Shown here: piece after piece, positions 16,341 through 23,737 of the stretch | Position numbering within the stretch: position 1 is the stretch's first letter | How the letters are laid out: every line of letters begins with the position of its first letter | DNA from: Jiangella anatolica | GTDB lineage: Bacteria; Actinomycetota; Actinomycetes; Jiangellales; Jiangellaceae | Reading direction: 5' to 3' | Assembly: GCF_003236295.1 (NCBI RefSeq) | Contig: NZ_POTW01000077.1 | Location: 1 to 33,929, forward strand | Length of the DNA stretch: 33,929 bases | Made by a program: the position numbers and the translations under genes | The notes under the pieces: model-generated | The model's database searches: none | Told to the model about the DNA's origin: nothing | What the model saw: only the letters and a program-made list of their open reading frames with translations

Positions 16341-17144
16341 GTGAACGCCAGATCCGCCCTGTTCGACCTCTATGGCGATCATGTGCGCTCGCGTGGCGGC
16401 CGAGCCCGGGTCGCCGCGCTCGTGCGGCTGCTCGCCCCGCTCGGCATCGCCGCGCCGGCGGTACGTACGGCCGTCTCCCGCATGGTGAAGCAGGGTTGGC
16501 TGAGCCCGGTCCGCATCGACGGCTCGCCCGGCTACGAGCTGACCGAGCGGGCCGACCGCCGGCTCGAGGAGGCCGCCGCCCGCATCTACCGCACCAACGG
16601 CCGCGGCGACTGGGACGGCCGCTGGCACGTCGTCGTGCCGGAGCGGTCGGCGCAGCGGGCCGCGCGCGAGCGGCTGCGCAACGGCCTGGCCTACCTCGGC
16701 TACGCACCGGTCGGCGACGGCACCTGGATCGCGGCCCGCCCGTCGCCGGAGCTGGGCTCGCTGTTCGACGCCGAGGAGCTGCGGGCCGAGCGGTTCAGCG
16801 CCCGCCACCAGGGCGACGACGCCGAGCTGGTCCGCCGCGCGTGGGACCTCGACGCCGTCGGCCGCTCGTACCTGCGCTGGCTGGACGACGCCCGCGGCCT
16901 GCTCGCGTCGCTGCCGGACGAGCCGAGCGACGAGGACGCCTTCGCCGCGCGCAGCCGGCTCGTGCACGAGTGGCGCAAGTTCCTGTTCACCGATCCCGGG
17001 CTGCCGCGCGAGCTGCTGCCCGCCGTCTGGCCCGGCGACGACGCCGCCGCCTTCTTCGACAAGCACGCCGCGCGGTTGCAACCCGCCGCGGGCCGGTTCG
17101 TCGACTCCTGCCTGTCCGGAACCAGCAAAGAAGGTGACCAGTGA
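16341..17144 (+). CDS. paaX: PaaX family transcriptional repressor
   Basis: PaaX proteins repress phenylacetate catabolism genes and are released by phenylacetyl-CoA. This 267-aa protein has the N-terminal winged helix (ARSALFDLYGDHVRSRGGRA... and APAVRTAVSRMVKQGWLSP), the central WDGRWHVVVPE segment and a C-terminal domain with LVHEWRKFLFTDPGLPRELLP, all typical of PaaX. The GTG at 16341 lies 8 nt behind a -10-like CAGGAT. Frames starting earlier, at 16209, are unsupported. It overlaps the next gene by GTGA. No other paa catabolic gene is in the window, so whether it controls phenylacetate use or only its partner gene is open. Confidence 0.9.
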   Translation: MNARSALFDLYGDHVRSRGGRARVAALVRLLAPLGIAAPAVRTAVSRMVKQGWLSPVRIDGSPGYELTERADRRLEEAAARIYRTNGRGDWDGRWHVVVPERSAQRAARERLRNGLAYLGYAPVGDGTWIAARPSPELGSLFDAEELRAERFSARHQGDDAELVRRAWDLDAVGRSYLRWLDDARGLLASLPDEPSDEDAFAARSRLVHEWRKFLFTDPGLPRELLPAVWPGDDAAAFFDKHAARLQPAAGRFVDSCLSGTSKEGDQ

Positions 17145-17926
17145 GCCCGGTGCGCTACGAGGTCGACGACGCGGTCGGCGTCATCACGCTGGACCGGCCA
17201 GAGGCGATGAACAGCCTCGACACCGCCACGAAGGTCGCGCTGCGCGACGCCGTGCTGGCGGCGGCCGGCGACGACGGTGTGCGGGCGGTCGTGCTGACCG
17301 GCTCCGGCAAGGCGTTCTGCGTCGGGCAGGACCTCAAGGAGCACGCGCAGGCGCTGGCGGCCGGCGAGTCCGGCCTGGCCGCCACGGTGCGTGAGCACTA
17401 CAACCCCACGGTGCTGGCGCTGCTGACGATGCCCAAGCCGGTGCTCGCCGCGGTCAACGGGGTGGCCGCGGGCGCCGGCGCGTCGTACGCGTTCGCCTGC
17501 GACCTGCGCATCGTCGCCGACACCGCCGGGTTCAACCTCGCCTTCGCCGCGATCGGCCTGTCGTCGGACACCGGGTCGTCGTGGACGCTGCCCCGGCTGG
17601 TCGGCTGGGCGAAGGCGCGCGAGCTGCTGTTCCTCCCCCGCACGGTCCGCGCCGACGAGGCGCTGTCGCTGGGGCTGGCGACTGAGGTCGTCGCGGCCGA
17701 GGAGGTGCTGCCGCGGACGCTGGCGCTGGCGAAGGAGCTGGCCGCCGGGCCGACCCGGGCCTACGCGGCGCTGCGGCGGGCGCTGGAGTTCTCCGCGACG
17801 CACGAGCTGGCGGAGTCGCTGGACCACGAGGCCGACATGATGGACTGGAGCGGCGCCTCCGACGACCACCGCGCCGCCGTCGAGGCGTTCCTGGGCAAGC
17901 GGCCGGCGGTGTTCCGTGGCCACTGA
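17141..17926 (+). CDS. Enoyl-CoA hydratase/isomerase (PaaG-like)
   Basis: A 261-aa crotonase-fold enzyme acting on acyl-CoA thioesters. Oxyanion-hole segments are AFCVGQDLKEH (58-68) and VNGVAAGAGAS (105-115). The segment GLSSDTGSSWTLPRLVG places Asp143 where PaaG-type isomerases carry their catalytic Asp, whereas typical hydratases use two Glu residues. With paaX directly upstream and translationally coupled (GTGA; AAGGTG as ribosome site), a role as 2-(1,2-epoxy-1,2-dihydrophenyl)acetyl-CoA isomerase or a related acyl-CoA isomerase is the best guess. Its 3' end overlaps tag by 11 nt. Confidence 0.88.
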   Translation: MSPVRYEVDDAVGVITLDRPEAMNSLDTATKVALRDAVLAAAGDDGVRAVVLTGSGKAFCVGQDLKEHAQALAAGESGLAATVREHYNPTVLALLTMPKPVLAAVNGVAAGAGASYAFACDLRIVADTAGFNLAFAAIGLSSDTGSSWTLPRLVGWAKARELLFLPRTVRADEALSLGLATEVVAAEEVLPRTLALAKELAAGPTRAYAALRRALEFSATHELAESLDHEADMMDWSGASDDHRAAVEAFLGKRPAVFRGH

Positions 17927-18503
17927 CCTCGTCGACGGCCCCGACGGCCGGCCGCGCTGCCCGTGGGGTCTGAGCGCGCCGGAGTACGTCGCCTACCACG
18001 ACGACGAGTGGGGGCAGCCCGTCCACGGCGACGTCGCGCTGTACGAGCGGCTGACGCTGGAGGCGTTCCAGTCCGGGCTGTCGTGGCTGACGATCCTGCG
18101 CAAGCGCGACGGCTTCCGCAAGGCGTTCGCCGGCTTCGATCCGGCCGCCGTCGCCGCCTTCGACGCCGCCGACGAGGCACGGCTGCTGCAGGACCCCGGC
18201 ATCGTCCGCAACCGCGCGAAGGTGGCGGCCGCGATCGCCAACGCCCGGGCCCTGGTGGCGTTCCAGGACACCGACGGCGACGGCGCGCTGGACCGGCTGA
18301 TCTGGTCGTTCGCCCCCGACGCGGCGTCGCGCCCGGTACCCGTCACGCTGGCCGACGTGCCGCCGGTGACCCAGGAGTCGACGGCGCTGGCGAAGGCGCT
18401 GAAGAAGCACGGCTTCGTCTTCGTCGGCCCCACCACCGCCTACGCGATGATGCAGGCCTGCGGCCTGGTCAACGACCACCTCGCCGGCTGCTTCGCCCGC
18501 TGA
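17916..18503 (+). CDS. tag: DNA-3-methyladenine glycosylase I
   Basis: Base-excision repair enzyme that removes 3-methyladenine from alkylated DNA. The zinc snap is intact: Cys15, His28, His188 and Cys192 reproduce the 13- and 4-residue spacing of E. coli Tag (C4/H17 and H175/C179). Glu49 matches the catalytic Glu38. The signature stretches RCPWGLS, YHDDEWGQPVHGD, LTLEAFQSGLSW and FVGPTTAYAMMQACGLVNDH are clear. The start is GTG at 17916, inside the end of the upstream gene. M. tuberculosis tagA likewise neighbours a DUF3117 gene and a DivIVA-like gene. It converges with the SRPBCC gene, leaving only 1 nt between the stop codons. Confidence 0.96.
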   Translation: MATDLVDGPDGRPRCPWGLSAPEYVAYHDDEWGQPVHGDVALYERLTLEAFQSGLSWLTILRKRDGFRKAFAGFDPAAVAAFDAADEARLLQDPGIVRNRAKVAAAIANARALVAFQDTDGDGALDRLIWSFAPDAASRPVPVTLADVPPVTQESTALAKALKKHGFVFVGPTTAYAMMQACGLVNDHLAGCFAR

Positions 18504-18504
18504 C

Positions 18505-18951
18505 TCAACGTCGCTCGGCGAAACGGGCGAAGCGGCGCAGCGCGACGCCCAGGCCGAACCGCACCAGCGGCCGGACGAGCGGCCAGCCGGCCCGGCCGGC
18601 GGCGCCGAACGGCAGCTCCAGCCGCTCCTCCCAGGTCACCTCGCAGGCGCCCGGCCCGAGCGGCCGCACCGCGAACACTCCTGGCCCGCGCACCAGCCGG
18701 CCCGTGTGCAGCACCTCGCACCGGCGCGGCGGCTCCCAGGCGGTGACGACCATCGTGTCCAGGAACCCGGCCCGCCCCATCCCGGTCCAGGCGTCCAGTC
18801 GCGCACCGACCTCCCGGCCGTCACCCGGGCCGACGACGCGCACCGTCGTCAGCGGCATCCACGCGCCCTGGCCCGCCCAGTCGGTGAGGACGTGCCACAC
18901 CAGGTCGGCCGGGGCCGCCACCCGCCGGGAGACGACGACGTCGGCAGTCAT
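18505..18951 (-). CDS. SRPBCC family protein (148 aa)
   Basis: The protein starts TADVVVSRRVAAPADLVWHVLTDW and shows the START/polyketide-cyclase-like pattern: an N-terminal strand, the V-(A/S)-x-P-x-D-L-V-W motif, a tryptophan-containing helix, then FLDTMVVTAWEPPRRCEVLH and CEVTWEERLELPFG. The C-terminal helix ends in RRFARFAERR. These helix-grip proteins bind hydrophobic ligands; the ligand here is unknown. ATG 18951 is chosen because the fold begins right after it. Earlier ATGs at 19041 and 19020 would add a Gly/Ala-rich leader with no counterpart in the family. It sits tail to tail with tag. Confidence 0.78.
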   Translation of the reverse strand: MTADVVVSRRVAAPADLVWHVLTDWAGQGAWMPLTTVRVVGPGDGREVGARLDAWTGMGRAGFLDTMVVTAWEPPRRCEVLHTGRLVRGPGVFAVRPLGPGACEVTWEERLELPFGAAGRAGWPLVRPLVRFGLGVALRRFARFAERR

Positions 18952-19083
18952 CGCCACCGGCCAGGCCGCCGCCGGCGGGGCCGTCGCCGTCCGCCGCTCA
19001 CCACCGCCGCCACCGTGCATCCGGCACCCCCAAGCGCCCATGCCGTACCGTCAGTGCCCACCCAGTACCCCGTGATCGCCGGG

Positions 19084-19413
19084 TCAGCCCTCGTCGGGCG
19101 CACCGGGCCGGCGCCGCGGCAGCGGGGCGGCCGACCCCGGGATCCGCGCCTCCAGCTCGGCCAGCCGGTGATCGCGCCAGGCCAGCTCGCGCTGCAGCCG
19201 GTCGAGGACGGCGTCGACCTGGTCCATGCGGTAGCCGCGGTGCACGATCGAGAAGCGCACCTCCGCGATCTCGTCGGCGCCGACGGCGCCGGCCGGCAGC
19301 GGCACGGGCTCGCCGCCGACGACCTCGGGCCGCAGCAGGTCGCCGCGGCCCAGCACCAGCAGCACCGCGCCGAACAGCACGCCCGCGGCGACGATCACGA
19401 AGACGACGAACAC
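19084..19413 (-). CDS. Small membrane-anchored DivIVA-domain protein (109 aa)
   Basis: Residues 2-22 (FVVFVIVAAGVLFGAVLLVL) are a single N-terminal membrane helix. After a Pro/Gly-rich linker, residues ~48-90 carry EVRFSIVHRGYRMDQVDAVL and DRLQRELAWRDHRLAELEAR. This resembles the start of a DivIVA domain (F-x-x-x-x-R-G-Y-x-x-x-Q-V-D-x-x-L) followed by a short coiled coil. The start is GTG at 19413. It diverges from folP. The corresponding locus of M. tuberculosis holds a similar small gene, Rv1209, beside folP2 and tagA. DivIVA proteins sense curved membrane and organise polar growth, but this one is too short for a filament-forming Wag31; its role is unknown. Confidence 0.8.
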   Translation of the reverse strand: MFVVFVIVAAGVLFGAVLLVLGRGDLLRPEVVGGEPVPLPAGAVGADEIAEVRFSIVHRGYRMDQVDAVLDRLQRELAWRDHRLAELEARIPGSAAPLPRRRPGAPDEG

Positions 19414-19515
19414 GCCACAAGGGTGCCATGCCCGGCGTTCCACCTCCGCGCCGCGCCGGGCGGCCGGGCGTGCGAGGCTTGACCGCGTCCGCCCCCGACA
19501 CCGAAGGAGTCCTGC

Positions 19516-20382
19516 GTGGGCGTCCTGCGCCTGGGCCGCTCGGCGTTCCCGCCGGGCCGGTTCGCCGTGATGGCGATCGTGAACCGCACCCCTGACTCCT
19601 TCTACGACCGGGGCGCGACGTTCGCGTTCGACCAGGCGTGGCGGCGAGTCGAGCAGGTGGTCGCGGAGGGCGCGGACATCATCGACGTCGGCGGGGTCAA
19701 GGCGGGCGCCGGCGAGCCGGTCAGCGAGGACGAGGAGATCGACCGCGTCGCCGGCCTGGTCCGGGCCATCCGCGAGACGTACCCGCAGATCGTCGTGAGC
19801 GTCGACACGTACCGGGCGCGGACCGCCGACGCGCTGTGCGAGGCGGGCGCCGACCTCGTCAACGACACGTGGGCAGGCGCCGACCCCGACGTCGCCGCCG
19901 TCGCCGCGCGGCACGGCGCCGGGCTGGTGTGCAGCCACACCGGCGGGATGGCGCCGCGGACGCTGCCGCACCGCGTCCGCTACGACGACGTGGTCGCCGA
20001 CGTCGTCGCGCACACCGTCGGGCTGGCCGAGCGGGCCGCCGAGCTGGGCGTGCCGCGCGAGAGCATCGTCATCGACCCGACGCACGACTTCGGCAAGAAC
20101 ACGTTCCACTCGCTGGAGCTGACCCGCCGGCTGGACGAGTTGGTCGCGACCGGCTGGCCGGTGCTGGTGAGCCTGTCGCGCAAGGACTTCGTCGGCGAGA
20201 CGCTCGGCCTGCCGGTCGGCGAGCGCCTCAACGGCACGCTGGCCGCGACGGCGATCTCGGCCTGGCACGGCGCCCGCGTGTACCGCGCCCACGACGTCGC
20301 CGCCACCCGCCAGCTGCTCGACATGGTCGCCTCGATCCGCGGCGACCGGCCGCCGGCCGCCCCGCTGAGGGGCCTCACCTGA
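19516..20382 (+). CDS. folP2: Dihydropteroate synthase homologue, FolP2 type
   Basis: A 288-aa TIM-barrel protein of the DHPS family, whose classical members join p-aminobenzoate to the pterin pyrophosphate in folate synthesis. Motifs: MAIVNRTPDSFYDRGATF, IIDVGGVKAGAG, VSVDTYRARTA, GADLVNDTWAG, IDPTHDFGKNTFHS and VSLSRKDFVGETLGL. The first two differ from canonical folP (NVTPDSFSDGG, DVGGESTRPG) in the way mycobacterial FolP2 proteins do. From memory, FolP2 was reported not to support DHPS activity, so folate synthesis here is uncertain. The start is GTG at 19516 with AAGGAG 6 nt upstream. It is divergent from the DivIVA-like gene. Confidence 0.88.
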   Translation: MGVLRLGRSAFPPGRFAVMAIVNRTPDSFYDRGATFAFDQAWRRVEQVVAEGADIIDVGGVKAGAGEPVSEDEEIDRVAGLVRAIRETYPQIVVSVDTYRARTADALCEAGADLVNDTWAGADPDVAAVAARHGAGLVCSHTGGMAPRTLPHRVRYDDVVADVVAHTVGLAERAAELGVPRESIVIDPTHDFGKNTFHSLELTRRLDELVATGWPVLVSLSRKDFVGETLGLPVGERLNGTLAATAISAWHGARVYRAHDVAATRQLLDMVASIRGDRPPAAPLRGLT

Positions 20383-20384
20383 GA

Positions 20385-20433
20385 CTGAGGCACCTCAGAG
20401 CGTCCTCAGGACCCCTTACTCCGCCGAGTAAGG
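20385..20433 (+). terminator. Hairpins downstream of folP2
   Basis: Just past the folP2 stop lies CTGAGG-CA-CCTCAG (20385-20398), then a perfect 8-bp stem with tetraloop, CCTTACTC/GAGTAAGG (20414-20421 with 20426-20433). The second is followed by CCGTTTC. Together they look like the folP2 transcript end; the T-run is short. Confidence 0.55.
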
Positions 20434-20450
20434 CCGTTTCACCTGCGAAG

Positions 20451-20468
20451 ATGCGGCATCCGCCGCAT
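20451..20468 (+). promoter_or_regulatory. Small hairpin upstream of the 58-aa gene
   Basis: ATGCGGC (20451-20457) pairs perfectly with GCCGCAT (20462-20468) around a 4-nt loop. It is the third inverted repeat in the 156-bp gap between folP2 and the small gene. It may be part of a leader structure or an operator. Confidence 0.35.
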
Positions 20469-20491
20469 GTGGCGGACACCCCTTACGGACC

Positions 20492-20505
20492 ACACTGATC
20501 AGTGT
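20492..20505. promoter_or_regulatory. Perfect 14-bp palindrome, candidate operator
   Basis: ACACTGATCAGTGT is a perfect inverted repeat centred on TGATCA, 33 bp before the ATG of the 58-aa gene. The position and symmetry fit binding of a dimeric regulator near a transcription start. No cognate regulator can be named; the LuxR-type gene downstream is one candidate. Confidence 0.45.
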
Positions 20506-20538
20506 CAGCAGACGAAGGCACTGAGAGAAGGTCCGGTC

Positions 20539-20715
20539 ATGAACAGCACCTATGTCGCCCAGCTCGTCCACGAGGAGCGCGCGGGCCGGCTGCGGGCCGA
20601 GGCCGACGCCGATCGGCTCGCCCGCATCGCTCGCAAGGCCGCGAAGCGATCGGCTCGCACGTCGTCCGGCACCGCGTGGGTGGTCCGCCACCTGCCCGGC
20701 CGGCACGCGGTCTGA
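20539..20715 (+). CDS. Small charged helical protein of unknown function (58 aa)
   Basis: I do not recognise a family. The sequence begins MNSTYVAQLVHEERAGRLRA and is rich in Arg, Ala and Glu; residues ~5-40 should form one long amphipathic helix, followed by a basic tail ending PGRHAV. ATG 20539 has AGAAGG 8 nt upstream and good third-position GC bias. A 14-bp palindrome lies upstream and a strong hairpin lies right after the stop, so it looks like a self-contained transcription unit. It lies ahead of the large LuxR-type regulator on the same strand. It could be a small regulator or stress protein; this is a guess. Confidence 0.65.
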   Translation: MNSTYVAQLVHEERAGRLRAEADADRLARIARKAAKRSARTSSGTAWVVRHLPGRHAV

Positions 20716-20731
20716 GCCTCCACTACCACCC

Positions 20732-20764
20732 AGGCCCCGGCGTCCGCCACGGACGCCGGGGCCT
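20732..20764 (+). terminator. Strong hairpin after the 58-aa gene
   Basis: A perfect 14-bp stem (20732-20745 with 20751-20764; core GGCCCCGGCGTCC) surrounds the 5-nt loop GCCAC. It lies 17 bp past the small gene's stop and 36 bp before the LuxR-type gene. A T-tract is missing, as is common in actinobacterial terminators. Confidence 0.75.
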
Positions 20765-20800
20765 CGTCATGTTCGCCGGGACCGGCCCGGGCGTAGCAGG

Positions 20801-23737
20801 ATGGAGTCCGTGGCGTTGGCAGCGACGAGTCCTCCGATGGTCGGCCGGGTCGACCAGCTCGACGGCCTGCGCTCGGCGCTGGCCGCCGCCACCGCCGGCA
20901 CCCCTGCCATGGTGGTGCTGGGCGGCGAGGCCGGCGTCGGCAAGACCCGGCTGGTGACGGAGTTCGCGGCCGAGGCCGAACGTGGCGGCGCCCGGGTCGT
21001 CGTCGGCCAGTGCGTGAACCTCGGCGGCGACGGCCTGGCCTACGCGCCGATCACCGGGGCACTGCGCGAGCTGGCCGGACAACTCGGCGCCGACGCGCTG
21101 CTGACGGCCGCCGGTCCCGGCCGGGCCGCGCTGGCCGGGCTGCTGCCCGAGCTCTCCGGCGGCGACGGCGACGGGCCGCCCGACGGCACCAGCCCGGGCC
21201 GGGTCTACGAGGCGGTCACCGGGCTGCTGGAGCAGGTCGCCGCCGACCGCCCGCTGGTCCTGGTGCTGGAGGACCTGCACTGGGCCGACCGGTCCACCCG
21301 CCAGCTGCTCGGCTTCGCCGTCCGGGCGCTGAGCACGGCCCGATTGCTGATCGTCGGCACGTACCGCAGCGACGAGCTGTCCCGCGACCACCCGCTGCGC
21401 CGGCTGCTGGCCGAGCTGGAGCGGATCCGGACCGTGCACCGCATCGACCTGCCCCGGCTCACCGAGGAGGAGGTCGCCGACCAGCTGGCCGGCCTCGCCG
21501 GAACGCGTCCCGACGCGCGCGCCGTCCGCCGGATCCACGCCCGCAGCGAGGGCGTGCCATTCTTCGTCGAGCAGCTGGCCGACCTCGACGACGGCACCTC
21601 GCTGCCCGAGTCGCTGCGCGACCTGCTGCTGATCCGGGTCGAGCAGCTCTCCGACGACTCGCAGCGGCTGGTCCGGCTGCTCGCCGTCGGCAACGACCGG
21701 GTCGGGCATGACCTGCTGGCCGCCGTCGCCGACCTCGGCGCCGACGACCTGGACCGGACGCTGCGCGAGGCCGTGTCGGCGAACGTGCTGCGGGTCGACG
21801 GTGACGGCTACGCGTTCCGGCACGCTCTGGTCCGCGAGGCCGTCCACGACGACCTGCTGCCCGGCGAGCACGCCCGGCTGCACGCGCTCTACGCCGCCAC
21901 GCTGGAGCGGCGGCCGTCACCTGGGCGCGGCGTCACCGCCGAGGCGGCGCACCACTGGTTCTGCGCGCACGAGCACGAGAAGTCGTTCGCGGCGTCGCTG
22001 CGGGCGGCCGCCGAGGCGCGGGCGCTGGCGGCCTACGACGAGGCGCAGCGCAACTTCGAGCGGGCGCTGGAGCTGTGGGACCAGGTGCCCGAGGCCGCCG
22101 CCGAGGCCGGACTCGACCACGCCGAGCTGCTGGCCCGCACCGCCTCGGCCGCCAGCAACGCCGGCGAGGTCGAGCGCGCGCTCGCGCTGGTCGAGGCCTC
22201 GCTGGCCGAGGTCCGCGCCGCCGGCGACGCCGTCGAGCCGAGCCGCCTCGCCCGGCTGCTGGGCTTCCGCGGCACGCTGCTCAGCGAGCTCGGCAGGCCC
22301 GGCGCCACCCGCGAGGTCGAGCGGGCGCTGGAGCTGATCCCGGCCGACCCGCCGACGCCGCAGCGGGCCCGGCTGCTGCAGAAGTACGTCTCGCGGCTGA
22401 TGATGGACGGCCGGCAGGCCGACGCCCTCGCGCTCGGCCGTGAGGCCGCCGCACTGGCGCACCGGACCGGCGAGACGGAGTCGGAGTTCCGCGCGTACGT
22501 CGTGCTCGGCCCGTCCCTCGTGCACTCCGGTCACGTCGACGAGGGCCTCGAGGCGCTGGAGACGGCGCACCGGCTGGCCGGCGACCGGCCGGAGTGGCTG
22601 GTCAGCTACCACATCAACATGTCCGACTCGCTGCACCTGCTCGGCCGGTACACCGAGGCGGCCGAGGTCGCCCGCGAGGGCATCGACCGCGCCCGCTCCG
22701 TCGGGCTGGCCCGCACGCTCGGGACCATGATGGCCGGCAACGCCGCCGAGCCGCTGATGGCGCTGGGGCACTGGGAGAAGGCCGAGCGCATGGTCGCCCG
22801 CGCGCTCCTGCTCGACCCACCCGGCCGGCACGTCTGGCACCTGACCGGGCTGCGGTCCTGGCTGGCGCTGTGGCGCGGCGACGTCGAGGCGGCCTCCGGG
22901 TTCGCCGCGCTGGTGCGCGAGCGGCTGGCCGGCCACGATCCCGGTCCGCAGTACGTGCTGCCGGCGACCCGGGCGGGCGCCGAGGCGGCACTCGGCCGCG
23001 GCGAGCCGGACCTCGCCTGGCGGCTCATCACCGGTGCCGTCGACGCGACCCCCGGACAGCAGTACGGCTACGTGCTGCCACTGCTCGCGGCGGCCGGCTG
23101 GGCGCTGGAGGCGCGCGCCCACTCCGGCGACGCGACGGCGGACGACGTCGAGGCCGGCACCGCCTGGCTGCGGGACCGGCTCGCGCCGATCGGCGACTGG
23201 GGTCCGGCCCCGGTGTGGACGCCAGTGATCCGGGCCCACCTCGCCGGGCTGGCCGGGCCGGCGCCGGACGCCTGGCGGGCCGCGCTGGACAGCGTCGAGG
23301 CCGCCGAGGGGCCGGTGCACCTGCGGCCGTTCGCCGGCTACCGGCTGGCCGAGGCGTACGTGCGGCTCGACGACCGTGCCGCCGCCGAGGAGCCGCTGCG
23401 GCGGGCGGCCGACGAGGCGGACCGGCTCGGCGCCGGGCTGGTCCGCCGCTGGATCGACGGCCTCGCGCGCCGCGCCCGGCTGGGGCTGCCGCCGTCGGGG
23501 CCGGACGGACCGGGCGCTGCGTTCCCGGCGCTGACCGACCGCGAGCGCGAGGTGCTGCGGCTCGTCGCGGCCGGGCGGAGCAACCGGCAGATCGGCGAGG
23601 AGCTGTTCATCAGCGCCAAGACCGCCAGCGTGCACGTGTCGAACATCCTGGCCAAGCTGGGGGTGTCGGGCCGCGGCGAGGCCGCGGCCCGCGCCCATCG
23701 GGAGGGCCTGCTGGAGGACGACGCCCGGGTCAGTTGA
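20801..23737 (+). CDS. AAA-ATPase/LuxR-family transcriptional regulator (LAL/MalT type)
   Basis: A 978-aa STAND-type regulator. Residues 42-49 (GEAGVGKT) are Walker A and 152-163 ([12 protein letters not shown]) Walker B. A winged-helix/NOD region follows ([26 protein letters not shown]). Residues ~380-890 form a TPR-like helical array that should sense a ligand or partner. Residues 911-970 are a LuxR/GerE helix-turn-helix ([20 protein letters not shown], then [20 protein letters not shown]). The start is uncertain: ATG 20801 is given, but GTG 20810 lies exactly 7 nt behind a -10-like CAGGAT and would be leaderless. Its 3' end overlaps that of the convergent permease gene by 8 nt. Targets are unknown. 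Confidence 0.92.
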   Translation: MESVALAATSPPMVGRVDQLDGLRSALAAATAGTPAMVVLGGEAGVGKTRLVTEFAAEAERGGARVVVGQCVNLGGDGLAYAPITGALRELAGQLGADALLTAAGPGRAALAGLLPELSGGDGDGPPDGTSPGRVYEAVTGLLEQVAADRPLVLVLEDLHWADRSTRQLLGFAVRALSTARLLIVGTYRSDELSRDHPLRRLLAELERIRTVHRIDLPRLTEEEVADQLAGLAGTRPDARAVRRIHARSEGVPFFVEQLADLDDGTSLPESLRDLLLIRVEQLSDDSQRLVRLLAVGNDRVGHDLLAAVADLGADDLDRTLREAVSANVLRVDGDGYAFRHALVREAVHDDLLPGEHARLHALYAATLERRPSPGRGVTAEAAHHWFCAHEHEKSFAASLRAAAEARALAAYDEAQRNFERALELWDQVPEAAAEAGLDHAELLARTASAASNAGEVERALALVEASLAEVRAAGDAVEPSRLARLLGFRGTLLSELGRPGATREVERALELIPADPPTPQRARLLQKYVSRLMMDGRQADALALGREAAALAHRTGETESEFRAYVVLGPSLVHSGHVDEGLEALETAHRLAGDRPEWLVSYHINMSDSLHLLGRYTEAAEVAREGIDRARSVGLARTLGTMMAGNAAEPLMALGHWEKAERMVARALLLDPPGRHVWHLTGLRSWLALWRGDVEAASGFAALVRERLAGHDPGPQYVLPATRAGAEAALGRGEPDLAWRLITGAVDATPGQQYGYVLPLLAAAGWALEARAHSGDATADDVEAGTAWLRDRLAPIGDWGPAPVWTPVIRAHLAGLAGPAPDAWRAALDSVEAAEGPVHLRPFAGYRLAEAYVRLDDRAAAEEPLRRAADEADRLGAGLVRRWIDGLARRARLGLPPSGPDGPGAAFPALTDREREVLRLVAAGRSNRQIGEELFISAKTASVHVSNILAKLGVSGRGEAAARAHREGLLEDDARVS

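Noticed and set aside
19084-20292. 402-aa minus-strand protein covering folP2
   Set aside because: Only the last 109 residues, from GTG 19413, look like a protein; the remainder is antisense to folP2.
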